Of a stretch of 64,000 nt of DNA, positions 1 through 10,037 are shown piece after piece. The DNA is from Trichoderma breve (Eukaryota; Ascomycota; Sordariomycetes; Hypocreales; Hypocreaceae): positions 1,426,001 through 1,490,000 of the forward strand of contig NC_079233.1 in the NCBI RefSeq assembly GCF_028502605.1, read 5' to 3'. The notes under the pieces were generated by a model. The model searched no databases. It was given only the letters and a program-made list of their open reading frames with translations, and was not told the DNA's origin. A program made the translations under genes and the position numbers. Position 1 is the stretch's first letter. Each line of letters starts with the position of its first letter.

Positions 1-1513
1 AGGGGCGATTTAGCGCTTGAATCAGTGCCGAAGATGGGCCTCGGCTCGGCATCCGGGCTTCAGGATATGTTCTCTCCTTGTCGTCATGCTCGTTGTCACT
101 CTCGATTAATAAGGAGAGAGAAAAATTGTGCCATTGTACTCCATTTAAAAACTGATTGAGTCGTTTGCGTTATGGATGCATGAGGTCATTTGTCTTGAGG
201 AGCGGAGTTTTGATTGTAGAGTTATTATGTCTGCTTGTATAATCGTTCCGTGGCCCTTTTGCGCATGTTGAAGCTGAGGATCATGCATGCTTACGCCTTG
301 GTCATCCAATAGGAACAGACAGGATTTATGCTGTCAGACTCACAACATAGATGGACCTGTATTGTAACAGCCAATTTGCTACACAACTCCGCGACTATTA
401 ACAAGGTCCGAAACATGGACCGTTTTCTCTTTCAGCATGAATTTGCTGCAGAGCCCAAGTCCGCGATTACCAATCAGGTCACTGCCAGCAGATCGACACT
501 AGCGAGTCAAAACAAGAGCGATGGCGGAACAGCCGCGGCGCGGCGCAAACGGGAAACTGTCTGAATCTGTATCTTCACCGAGACTATCTTTTTGCGAGGG
601 CTGCATCTATGTACTTGCCGTACAAAGAGAAGTGGTCAAACGTCCAAGGATCTTCGGAGTGTTGTACATAACATGCCGTTTCTCTTTTTCCACTCCTTTC
701 CTCCTAAAACTAGTCCCGGGTTTGAGTCTCCCCTTGCGGCTCGATCCATGCCATCCATGTCTTTGTGGCTGCCGCTTCTCGACACCGAAAAAACCTCGGT
801 ATCTTCGCCTCTCCCCCATAATTATGCAAAGACGGGACTTAGTGAGCCTGCAGCCGGGCTCTTTTCTAAAAGAAGGACTCGGCCGGCCGGCCGAAAGACA
901 CAAAGGTGCATCTGCTCGGAGCTGCACTCGACGGCGAGGGCGAACTCCGCACCGGAGGAATATCCCCATTGCGAAATGGCGGGCCCTAGTGGCTTTGTGG
1001 GGAGCCGCTGGTGACGGGGTTTTCTCAATGTTCTGTTGCATCGCTGCGGTTTTGGCTTTGGTTCCCCTTGCTTTTGACGTTGTCGATAGAGCCAATGCAG
1101 GAGTTTCCATCCCTGCGGGCCACCGTCCCATCGTCCCGAGGCCATCGACACGAGTTTTGAATTTCCAATTGCTAAGCACAACGGACCTGTATAGTACAAC
1201 ACGACTCCAGGCAATGCGGGTCTCCGTGGACGGTCGGATTCTCCATGTTGCTGTTTCAGACGCTGAATCCCTAGTTCAATGGAGCAAACACCCGCTTTGA
1301 GGCTGTCGCCGCCGCCGCTGTCGATACTTGCTAAATGCTAGCTGGAGGGTCGGCCACGCTTTAGGCCAGAGATGCGAGTATAAAGACAGCTGTGCGCTCC
1401 AGATTTGTTTTTTTCGAGTCTTTGAATCTCAAGCTAGATCATTCCATCTCTACTAGCGCATCACTTTCAAGCTCCTTACGACAAACGCCATTCTTTCACC
1501 TTCAACCTTCATC
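1..1513. other. Intergenic / upstream region of the MDR reductase gene
   Basis: No convincing gene is visible. The longest open frame (521-1300, +) starts with ATG but is low-complexity in origin, overlaps open frames of similar length on the other strand and resembles no family I know. The last 140 bases look like a promoter and 5' leader: a TATA box at 1379 followed by pyrimidine-rich sequence up to the ATG at 1514. Confidence 0.6.
1379..1386 (+). promoter_or_regulatory. TATA box of the MDR reductase gene
   Basis: TATAAAGA lies 135 bases upstream of the start codon and is followed by a T/C-rich leader, the usual arrangement for a well-expressed fungal gene. This is inferred from sequence and spacing only. 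Confidence 0.55.
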
Positions 1514-2678
1514 ATGGCTGTAGACAACCTGTCCATTGTTCTCGCCGAACGGCCCACCGGTGAAATCGTTCCCGGCACCACCTTCAAGCAGAAGATCTCT
1601 CCTGCTCCCACCTCAGCCGACATCAAGGATGGAGAGATCCTCGTCGAGGCTCTTTACCTCTCTTTGGACCCGGCCATGCGAGCTTGGCTGAATGGTAATT
1701 CGCATTGTCCGTGTCGCATTTCCTACAATTTCTAACATGCCACTTTTTAGATGTCCGATCTTATGTGCCCCCTGTCCAGATCGGCGAGACCATGCGTGGT
1801 GCTTCCGTGTGCCGCGTTCTTGCTTCCAAGAGCAAGCAGGCCAAGGCTGGCGACTACGTTTGCGGCTTCACTGGTTGGACTCAGTATGCCGTCCTCCGCG
1901 AGGGCGCTTTTGAGCCTTCTTCCAACTACCCCGGCCTGAGGGAGCCCAAGGACATGCTGTCAGTCCTCGGCATGACTGGCCTCACTGCTTGGATCGGCAT
2001 GACCAAGATTGGAGAGCCCAAGGCTGGCGAGACTGTTGTTGTTTCCGGTGCTGCTGGTGCTACTGGCAGCATTGCCGGCCAGATCGCCAAGATCAACGGC
2101 GCCCGTGTCGTTGGAATTGCTGGCAGCGCTGATAAGTGCAAGTGGCTGGTTGAGGAGCTCGGCTTCGACGTTGCCCTGAACTACAAGGATGCCGACTTCA
2201 AGGAGAAGTTCAAGGAGGCCACTCCCAAGTACATTGATGTCTACTTTGACAATGGTAAGCATATCCGCTATCACGCTTGACACAGGCCCCCCCGCTAACC
2301 AGTACCTACTTAGTTGGTGGTGAAATCCTCAACATGTGCCTTGCCCGCGCCAAGGAGCACGCTCGCTTCGTCATGTGCGGTGGCATCAGCCAGTACAACA
2401 GCGCCAACCCCGAGGGTCCCAGCAACATCTCCAGAGTCATCAGCATGCGCATCAAGATGCAGGGCTTCATTGTCTTCGACCACATCAAGGACTACGGCAA
2501 GGCTCGCCAGGAGCTCTCCCAGTGGGTTTCCGAGGGCAAGATCAAGAAGACCGAGCACATTCTCCCCGGTGGTCTCCAGGTTGCTGAGCAGGGCCTGGTT
2601 GACCTGTACAAGGGCTCCAACACCGGAAAGCTGCTGGTCGAGGTCAAGAACCCCAAGGAGAACCCCTCCAAGTTGTAA
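1514..2678 (+). CDS. NADP-dependent medium-chain dehydrogenase/reductase (2-alkenal reductase / PTGR-like)
   Basis: Three exons, 1514-1694, 1751-2254 and 2314-2678, give 349 aa, the normal length for zinc-independent MDR reductases (leukotriene B4 dehydrogenase / CurA / YfmJ group). Introns of 56 bp (1695-1750) and 59 bp (2255-2313) are both phase 1 and restore the reading (AWLN-D-VRSYV; FDN-V-GGEIL). The N-terminal substrate part contains SLDPAMRAWL. The Rossmann part holds the nucleotide loop SGAAGATGSIAGQIAK near residues 158-173, then GIAGSADKC and a typical C-terminal GLVDLYKGSNTGKLLVEV. Family members reduce the C=C bond of alpha,beta-unsaturated carbonyls with NADPH in the cytosol; the substrate here is unknown. 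Databases often call this group zinc-binding dehydrogenase, although no zinc-site cysteines are evident. A TATA box lies 135 bp upstream. Confidence 0.93.
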
Positions 2679-3289
2679 AAGGTTGCAAGGAAAGATGGAG
2701 AAGAAAGAAAATACCCCACAAGTTAATGAGTTCAATAACGTTGAACAGAAATGTATATAGTTTTGTATGATCTAGACGCATTGGCAGGCAGCGAATGATA
2801 TTTCTATTTCTGCTTACCTATCTTGAGCTCTATTCCAGCAGTGAATGGATGCCTTGTTCAATGGAACCCAAGACACTCATGCCGGCTATTGATTCTAGGA
2901 TCTTTCTAACAACGAGGCTAAATTCTCTGACGCCATGATTGGCCATTATTCGCCCCCGGCACTTCAAAGACGAGCTTCACGGCATGGGTTCAAAAGAGCT
3001 CAATTCAATTCTAACTCAGCTCCACACAGTCCGGTTCTAACCGATGCATCCCACCTTCAACCACCAATTAACGATCATGAACACCATCCCTAGCTCGTTT
3101 TCTGCAATTTAGCTTAGCCATATCATTCTGTTATCGTAACCGCAATCGGACACTAAGCTCCGTCTGTCTCGAGAGCTCTTTTTTTTTTCTAATTGCGACA
3201 AAATCTGAATTTTCTTTCTCCTCGTCGACATGGTGGTTGATTGACGTCTCTTTCCCTTTAATTCTCGCCGGCTCGCTTGCTGTTCAACA
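2679..3289. other. Intergenic spacer between two + strand genes
   Basis: It holds the 3' end of the reductase gene and the promoter of the MFS gene. A T-tract at 3180-3190 and pyrimidine-rich sequence precede the MFS start. No gene was seen. Confidence 0.6.
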
Positions 3290-4965
3290 ATGGACGATAC
3301 TGTGGCGAATCGAAACCCGTCTGACAAGGATGATGCTGTTGCCATGGTAGGCGAGGTGCGACATGCCATCGATCCTGTCGTGGAAGCAAGAGCTATCAGG
3401 AAGATTGATTGGTTTCTGATCCCAGCAATGATATGCGGATGTCAGTTTTTCCCTCAACTTTTTTATAACTCACAGTCTGGTTGAGACCTATGACTGCAAA
3501 AAGATGGGAATAAAATGACATGATACTGACATGATTTTGTATCTGCAGATGGCCTCGTCTACTACGACAAAGCTATTCTCGGTTCAGCTGCCCTCTTTGG
3601 CATGACCACAGACCTCAAACTAAGTGTCGTTGACAACTCAACTGTGCCGCCTACTGTCGACACCAGACGCCTCAGCTGGGCTACCTCGCTCTTCTACTTT
3701 GGCATGCTAGGAGGCTTGTACCCCATGACATTTGCTCTCCAGCGCTTCGACATGGGGAGAATCCTCGGAATTGTGGTCATTCTTTGGTCTGCCATCTGCA
3801 TGCTCACGGCAGCAGTAACATCCTGGCAAGGCCTCTTTGTCCAGCGTTTCTTCCTAGGCTTTGTGGAGAGCATCATCCCGACGGGCTTCATGTGCATCGT
3901 TTCGGGATACTACACTCAGTCTGAACAGTCGCTACGGCAAAGCTGGTGGTTCAGCAGCACTGGGCTGTTTACAATCATTGGCGGAGCGCTCAACTACGGC
4001 TTTGCTCAGATCACAGGCGGAGGACTGAAGAGGTGGCAGTACATATACCTGTTTGGCGGCGCACTCACCTTCATCTTTGGCCTCTTTTGCTTCGCGCTCC
4101 CGAATTCGCCGGTATCGGCTTGGTTCCTGACTGCCGAAGAACGATTTGCAGCCGTAGAAAGACTCCGCTACGGACAAACAGGAGTGCGGTGCACGAAATT
4201 CAAGTCATCTCAGCTTAAGGAGGCCTTGTTGGATATCAAAGTCTATCTGATCTTTGTGATGATGGCGTCTGCATACACAGTCAACGGCGCAGTGAGCGGC
4301 TTTGGGCCCCTTATTGTATCGACATTCGGCTGGAACACTCTCCAATCGATCCTTTTCCAGTTTCCTCTGGGTGGGCTATGCTTCATTGTCATTCTAGCGA
4401 CCGGCTATATTGGTTCCAAAGTCAACAATGTTCGCATTTTTATGCTCATCTTTACCTGCTTGCCCGTTATTGCTGGCTGTGCCATCATCTGGAAAAGCAC
4501 CTGGAGCCACCATGCTGCCGCTCCTATTGTAGGATACTCCATTACGGGGTTCTTTGGCGGCACAGTCAGTCTCATCATCACTATTGGAATGGCCAATGTG
4601 GCCGGTCATACGAAGAAGAGCTTCATGGCCGCGACAATATTCGTTGCGTACTGTGTTGGAAACATTGTTGGCCCGCAACTCATATGGTCGCAAACCAAGA
4701 GCCGACACTATCCTGCCCTATGGCTTGGTTTAATAATATGGTATGACGATTTAGCCGAAGCGATAGGCACATTTATTAAACAATTGGCTAACTTGCTGTG
4801 TACAGTTACATTATTTGCATCGTTGCGTCGACTACATTGTACTTTGTCCTACGAGCTGAGAACAAGAAGAAGATGGCCTTGCCTGAAGATGAAGCTGAGC
4901 GAGCGAAGCTTGCTTTCCAAGACCTCACAGACAAGGAGAATCCGTACTTCCGCTACGTCTACTAA
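3290..4965 (+). CDS. MFS transporter, anion:cation symporter (DAL5/TNA1 allantoate permease family)
   Basis: Three exons, 3290-3440, 3549-4740 and 4806-4965, give 500 aa, standard for this family. The intron at 3441-3548 rebuilds the signature IPAMICG-Y-GLVYYDKAILGSA of loop 1 and TM2. The intron at 4741-4805 rebuilds LGLII-C-YIICIVAS of the last helix, and the protein ends ENPYFRYVY. About 12 hydrophobic segments follow the order of the DAL5 group, with the central motif LRYGQTGV before the second half and NGAVSGFGPLI in TM7. Relatives import small organic anions such as allantoate, nicotinate, pantothenate or biotin precursors across the plasma membrane; the substrate cannot be told from sequence. 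The gene converges on the GT31-like gene with only 271 bp between the stop codons. Confidence 0.93.
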
Positions 4966-5236
4966 AACAAAAAGTGCTCGCGATTGGAGGACATTATGCC
5001 GTCTCTTTTATAGAAATGATACCCGACGGCTGGCGTTGTTCTCATATCTAGGTTCCATATAAATACATGTACTATGTCGACATCGATAATGTTATACATG
5101 ATCTAGCTATATACGTATTTTATCTATATACCCCTAGGTATTAATATCAATCCTATACAGTAAAATCCATCCAATCATAAAAGTTCATGCATCGCGCCAA
5201 CGGGTATATAGCTCTTTTCTTCATGTCCATCAACGC

Positions 5237-6880
5237 TCAAAACACTCGTGTAATGCTTGGCCCAACCCATTCCACCACTTCGCATTGCCTTTCTTTGCGA
5301 AATGCGTCGAGTCTATCCTTGAGCCAGCCAGACTTGAAATCTACCCACTTGTCGTCTCTCTGTTCTGGCTGTCGCGCTTCTCCATACCTAAACGATCGCG
5401 CGAGAACGCATTCCTTTTCGTCCCTTCCTCTCCAATTCCACTGAACACAGGTGTTGTCCTTTTTGCACGCCTCCTCGCATTTCTCGAATGAGTCAATTCC
5501 TTGGTCCGGGCCAGATTTGGACGCATCCCAGTCACCGTTATCCCAGTTTTCCAAAATGCCTTTTGTGCCAGGCTGATGGAAATTCCAGTAGTCGGAGTAC
5601 AGTAATGGGCGCTAGAGTCAAATGTTAGAGATCTTGAAACTGAGAAATCGGAACGGGGGGGAATCCTCCACATACATTTTGCTTCCTTTGCCCAAACTCC
5701 CATTTCCAAACTTCAACCATGTCCTTTGGCGTTGTCTTGTGCAGCGTCATGATAGGCTGACACCAATAAGTGTCGCTAAATGGAATTCCGTGCAGTGGGT
5801 GAGGATTGAACATAGGCCAATAACCTTGCAAAGCCACACCATTATTCCACAGAGTCCAGCCAACAACACTATCGCCGCAACACTCGTCCTTGATCAGTTC
5901 TAGCCACTCTTCACTGACTGACGGTCCACTGTATTGACCATGCGGTGACACGTCACGGTGTATAAGCGCCTTGACCGCTGCGCGGCTGAGGGCAAAGCCT
6001 GGGCCACCATTGGCAAACCAGGTTTTGAGATCGTCGCGACTCACATCATGGCGTCCAGGCGAGGGGGAGCCCATGTACACCGGGGTATCGGGATCGAAGG
6101 TTGAGAGGAACCGGTATACCGTGTCCCACACGACATATCTGCAAAACAGCATAGTTAGCGCCTCCAACTCCAGCATTCCATTTGCTGAACCTTGACATGT
6201 ACGTACGTATCGGTCTCGTAAAAGAAGTAAAACGGCCTGTCTGGTCGCAACAGCCAAGCACGCTCTATCTGTGGCAGAAACTTGTACCTGTCAATGATCC
6301 AGCCATTGACACGCTTCGTCGCCTCCTTATCCTTATCCAGCGTGCCGTTCTGTCTCAATTCTTTTTGTAAAAGATAATTCCCAATATCTGGGTTATACTC
6401 TTGATCGTAGTACTTGGATGGAAGATTCGCGAGAATGTCGATGGCAGTGTGGTTGCGGATGCGCTCGTCAAGATCGGAGAAGATGAGCAGCTCGTCGGGT
6501 CGGAAGCAGGCGCTGACGCTATCTAGCTGCGCATCGAGCTTTGTGCGATCCTCGCCATGGCCAATCTTGAGCACAGGCTGGATGAGACTCAACAGGTGCT
6601 TGGGAAACGTTGCGCAAAGATCCTCGGTCGATTTGTTGGTGGGATCGAGAGACACGGGATCGTAGTCGCTAACTGTCTCGTATGGATAAAATCCGTCCGG
6701 TTCGCTAAAGCCCATAGGCCGCAGCAGCGTTGGCGTAAAGACATCACGCTGTCGGCGCCAGAGAAGCCCAAAGGCGACGAGGAAGAAGACGGTGACGCCA
6801 ATGAAGATGCGGATCAGGCGTTTGTTCAAGAGGAAGAGCCCGATATGCTGCGATTCCGCAGGCTTGGGGAAGAGCGCCAT
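5237..6880 (-). CDS. Golgi-type II membrane glycosyltransferase, GT31/Fringe-like, with Cys-rich C-terminal tail
   Basis: Exons on the minus strand are 6880-6207, 6138-5676 and 5611-5237, giving 503 aa. The introns are 68 bp (phase 2, rebuilding DT-YVVWD) and 64 bp (phase 0). I place the start at the ATG at 6880, because the longer open frame begins with GTG. Residues about 22-42 form one hydrophobic anchor (IRIFIGVTVFFLVAFGLLW) after a short basic cytosolic tail, a type II topology. FYETDTYVVW near residues 220-229 is the place of the metal-binding DxD-like site, and GGPGFALSR matches the Fringe-type GG-GFA-SR motif. The last 80 residues hold evenly spaced cysteines (CEEACKKDNTCVQWNW...C) resembling a PAN/apple-like module. 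Family enzymes add sugars to glycoproteins or glycolipids in the secretory pathway. Donor and acceptor are unknown. Confidence 0.85.
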
Positions 6881-7413
6881 TGCTGTCTGCACATGGCCTT
6901 AAGCCTTGCACAGAACCAGAACCAAGGCAAAGACGCGGTTGAATCGCACTTCGTAATAAGTTCGTATTCCGCGATCCTTTTTCTTCCCCCACAGCCACAA
7001 TCAAGACTGGGATCCCATTTTTTGGCGGATGTCGCTGGTGAGGCAGCTTACTATGCCTAGATGGGGTAGGGTCTTTTGAACACAGTACATACGAGCACTC
7101 GGAATAGATATACATTTGCAAGTATCGTATACCTGTCAACTTGGGCAGCGTTCGGGATAATTTAACGTTGATTGGAGGCATTGCCACAGCAAGAAGCCAA
7201 ACCCCTTTGTTTGGTTGAACATCATTTGACGTGGAAAGTTTATTTGACAATAGGATCTTGATAGCATTGAGCCAATTGCAAGTTGTAGTTGTATGGCAAT
7301 TAGAAGACTTAATCAACTAAAGGGCGCCTTTGCAGGTTGTTGGCTTGGGCATTACCTACTAATCTCAGTAATAACGTCCCTATGAGACGCACCAAATGTT
7401 ACCTTTCAGAGCT

Positions 7414-7448
7414 GCATGTACTCCATACAATGTACGGAGTAAGCATGC
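7414..7448. repeat. Imperfect inverted repeat
   Basis: Left arm GCATGTACTCC (7414-7424) pairs with right arm GGAGTAAGCATGC (7436-7448): 11 base pairs with a 2-base bulge and an 11-base loop. It is intergenic. No flanking direct repeats were seen that would mark a mobile element. Confidence 0.5.
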
Positions 7449-8516
7449 GTTGCTTACACTGCATATCACAATACACGTTCTGGAAACTAAAGGTTAGGGA
7501 TGGATTTTATCTGACAAACTCAACTGAACAATATAAAGATGCCGATAACACATATCAAACGCCTTATGGTAGAGCCTCTCGTCGCATTGCGCGAAAGATT
7601 TTTGCTGGGCTAATAGAAGAGCCCGTGTCAGTGATTTTGCTCAGAGGACACCGCCAGCTGTCACATCCAAAACGATATCGTGAGTTGTGCAGTCTGCCAG
7701 ATCCTCTGGCTACAAATCGGCGCTTTTCTGCCTCAACTATACTTATCAATCGCGAAAATGGCTGTCTTTATGATTTGAACAGAGTGCACAAAGGAGTCCG
7801 TAGCGTCAACAGCGTTTGTTCTCCGAAGGAGTCCAACAATGGCCACAACACAATGTAGTTCTTCTTTCATATTTTCACTAAGGGAAAACAAAAATCCATT
7901 TTTTTTCCAACGGTGCTCACTTTATTTTCAAATAGCCTTGAGAAAATTGTAGCTGAAAAGGGTACTGAAAGCAGCGGTATGTTGAGAATTTTCCCATACC
8001 GCTTCACACATTTCTATTGTCTCTCACTTGCTCTGTATTCTAAGCTTCAAATGTTCCCACAGGTTTAGCCCACGTTATCGGAGACAATTCCGATGCTCTG
8101 CACAAGCTGCCTTCGACGGCGCTATTCAGCAACGGATCAGATAACTTTAATGTCTTTTGACGTGACCCACGAGCCACCATATGGAGCGAGATCGGCAAGC
8201 TATCCCGGTCTCAAGTAGAAATCCAGGTTTGCTTCCCATCCTGGCTTCCTTCGGATATATATGCCGCTAATGGAAGCTATTGAGTAAATTTGGTCAGCTC
8301 CAGGTGCCCAACACGAGGTTCATCCCGTCCTTCAAGCTAAACTCTCAGCCTTGGTTGGCCTTGCGCGCTCGGTGTCGCCAGGTTTGGCGGCTAGAGAACG
8401 ATTCCACCGAGTCTAGTCATCGCAAAAACGAAGTTTTGCTGGATTCCTCGGCCTCCGTGCGCCACATGCCAAGATTGCTATCACTTTCTATCATGTCAAT
8501 AGTTCTAGGCATGGCC

Positions 8517-8550
8517 TCAAAAGGACTTTCAAAAGGACCTTCAAAAGCCG
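8517..8550 (+). repeat. Three-copy 12-bp tandem repeat in the GNAT promoter
   Basis: TCAAAAGGAC occurs at 8517-8526 and 8529-8538, with a third diverged copy TCAAAAGCCG at 8541-8550, at a constant 12-bp period. It ends 10 bp before the TATA box, where an array of regulator sites or simple slippage are both possible. Confidence 0.6.
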
Positions 8551-8560
8551 GTCTCGAAGC

Positions 8561-8568
8561 TATAAATA
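8561..8568 (+). promoter_or_regulatory. TATA box of the GNAT gene
   Basis: TATAAATA is 99 bases upstream of the ATG at 8660, with a fitting leader ending in AACCTAACC just before the start codon. Confidence 0.6.
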
Positions 8569-8659
8569 TGACGAACAATCCCTTCGCCCTCGAGCATGCG
8601 TTGTTGATGCTATACAACTTCTCAGAAACAGCGAAACATTAGCTCTTAACAACCTAACC

Positions 8660-9496
8660 ATGGTTCAAGTAGTTCTCCCAGCGCTCATCCCAGACATACC
8701 CAAGGTCTACGATGTCTACTTCAACGCCTTTCAGAACGACCAAATGGGGAAGATTATGCTCGAGATCCTCTTTCCTGGAGTGATCGACGAAGAGTTCAAG
8801 AAAGCGCACGCTGCCGGAACACTGGCCTACTGGCATACCAGCGGGTCCCAATACACTTTCAAATGTGTTGATACGAGCACTGGAGAGATTATTGGCATGG
8901 CCCTCGGCGATGTCTACCTAACAGAGCGATCAGAGGAGGAGCGGAAGAACCACGGGGTACCCTGGCTCATAGGAGAGCAACGCGAGAGAGCGGAAAAGAT
9001 TCTGAATCCGTTATGGGAGGTGAGGGAAAGATTATTTGGAAGCAAACGCTATATATGTAAGTCAATTTACCCATGCTCGGTCCACATTTTCAGCCTCAGC
9101 TGTTGGCGATGTTGCATGCCAAGCGGAACGACTTTCCCACTAATGACACCCGAACTTTTGTTAGATTGCCACGTTATCGGCATCGACCCGAGGCATCAAG
9201 GACGCAAGGCCGGCGCCTTGCTCGTGCAATGGGGACTGGATCTGGGTGAGAGGGCTGGCCTGCCCGTCTATTTCGAGTCATCCCCTTCAACAGTCGGCTT
9301 GTACAAGAAGATGGGCTTTGAGCTACTGGACGAAAAGATTATACATAAGGCTGAAGTCTTGGGAACGGAGGAAGACATCGAGGTCCCTCTTATGATCAAA
9401 ATGCCGTCTCTTGCCGGAGGAATGAGCTTCGCAGAGTGGAAGGCCAAGGGATATCCCGAGTTTGGAGGCTCGGATCTTGCACCAAAACTGGCATAG
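8660..9496 (+). CDS. GNAT-family N-acetyltransferase
   Basis: Two exons, 8660-9056 and 9165-9496, give 242 aa. The 108-bp intron (9057-9164, GTAAGT...GTTAG, phase 1) rebuilds KRYI-Y-CHVIGIDP. The acetyl-CoA site follows the join: VIGIDPRHQGRKAGALLVQWG matches GNAT motif A (pyrophosphate loop RHQGRKAG), and YFESSPSTVGLYKKMGFELL is motif B. The N-terminal part (VYFNAFQNDQMGKIMLEILFPG) resembles fungal GNATs that act on small molecules, but the acceptor is unknown. The intron length is a multiple of three and has no stop, so retention would give a 278-aa protein with 36 extra residues just before the CoA site. Promoter elements (TATA box, 12-bp repeats) lie directly upstream. Confidence 0.92.
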   Translation: MVQVVLPALIPDIPKVYDVYFNAFQNDQMGKIMLEILFPGVIDEEFKKAHAAGTLAYWHTSGSQYTFKCVDTSTGEIIGMALGDVYLTERSEEERKNHGVPWLIGEQRERAEKILNPLWEVRERLFGSKRYICKSIYPCSVHIFSLSCWRCCMPSGTTFPLMTPELLLDCHVIGIDPRHQGRKAGALLVQWGLDLGERAGLPVYFESSPSTVGLYKKMGFELLDEKIIHKAEVLGTEEDIEVPLMIKMPSLAGGMSFAEWKAKGYPEFGGSDLAPKLA

Positions 9497-9672
9497 ATGG
9501 TGTTGGCTGTTGGCATTAATAATTCGTTTTCTCGTGGCCGGAGTTTACATGTACTCTGAGATAAAATACTACCCTAATTTATTGCATTTGGCTCTCAATT
9601 GTGGAAACAAAATATGGCACCTACTAGCAATCTGTACACGGACATGAGCTGCCAAGTACAGATGGATGCGCG

Positions 9673-9693
9673 ATTATCAGATCATCTGATAAT
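9673..9693. promoter_or_regulatory. 10-bp-arm palindrome containing two inverted GATA sites
   Basis: ATTATCAGAT (9673-9682) and ATCTGATAAT (9684-9693) are exact reverse complements around one central base. Each arm carries a GATAA core, in opposite orientation, the core bound by fungal GATA factors such as AreA/NIT2. It lies 177 bp after the GNAT stop and 345 bp before the next start, so it could also be a transcript hairpin. Confidence 0.45.
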
Positions 9694-9860
9694 TTTTCTT
9701 GGTCCACATTTGATCAAAAACAATCCTTGAAGTCGCATCTGCTAGCGTTTAGACCAGCGGCCAAGGATTCTCTCTCCACTGCTCTATCGGCCGCTTGGCA
9801 CGCCCGAGCTCCTGCAAGCCATGGCTTTAACAAGAATATTCGCATGTGCTTCGAGGAGCT

Positions 9861-9875
9861 CCGAGTCGGACTCGG
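9861..9875. promoter_or_regulatory. Perfect CCG-N9-CGG palindrome, candidate Zn2Cys6 binding site
   Basis: CCGAGTC-G-GACTCGG is an exact palindrome with one central base, 163 bp upstream of the FAD oxidoreductase start. Inverted CCG/CGG half-sites at fixed spacing are the classic target of dimeric Zn2Cys6 regulators. The regulator is unknown. Confidence 0.45.
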
Positions 9876-10037
9876 AAAAGGCCGTCCGGAGATCGCGACA
9901 CGCGATTTTCGGCATTTTCACACCTTCTGCTCGCCTCGAGGTTGTATGAAGACAATGGCAGCGCCGTGAACTTTTGCCATCTTCTTTTTTGACCTTCTTG
10001 ACAAGATACCATAGAAGTATCTACAATTGTGATCAAG

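Larger units (their letters stand above)
6881..8659. other. Divergent intergenic region between the GT31-like and GNAT genes
   Basis: It serves as the upstream region of both neighbours. Open frames at 7337-7858 and 8280-8642 begin with TTG rather than ATG and show no family features, so I do not call them. Visible structure: an imperfect hairpin at 7414-7448, a three-copy 12-bp repeat at 8517-8550 and a TATA box at 8561. Confidence 0.55.
9497..10037. other. Intergenic region upstream of the AIF-like gene
   Basis: It contains the 3' end of the GNAT transcript and the upstream region of the FAD oxidoreductase gene. Two short near-perfect palindromes stand out at 9673-9693 and 9861-9875. No gene was seen. 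Confidence 0.6.

Noticed and set aside
521..1300. 259-codon ATG open frame (+) upstream of the first gene
   Set aside because: No family features, mutually overlapping open frames on both strands, and it runs into the promoter of the MDR gene.
7337..8642. Open frames of 173 and 120 codons between the GT31-like and GNAT genes
   Set aside because: Both begin with TTG rather than ATG. The second overlaps the TATA box and repeats of the GNAT promoter.
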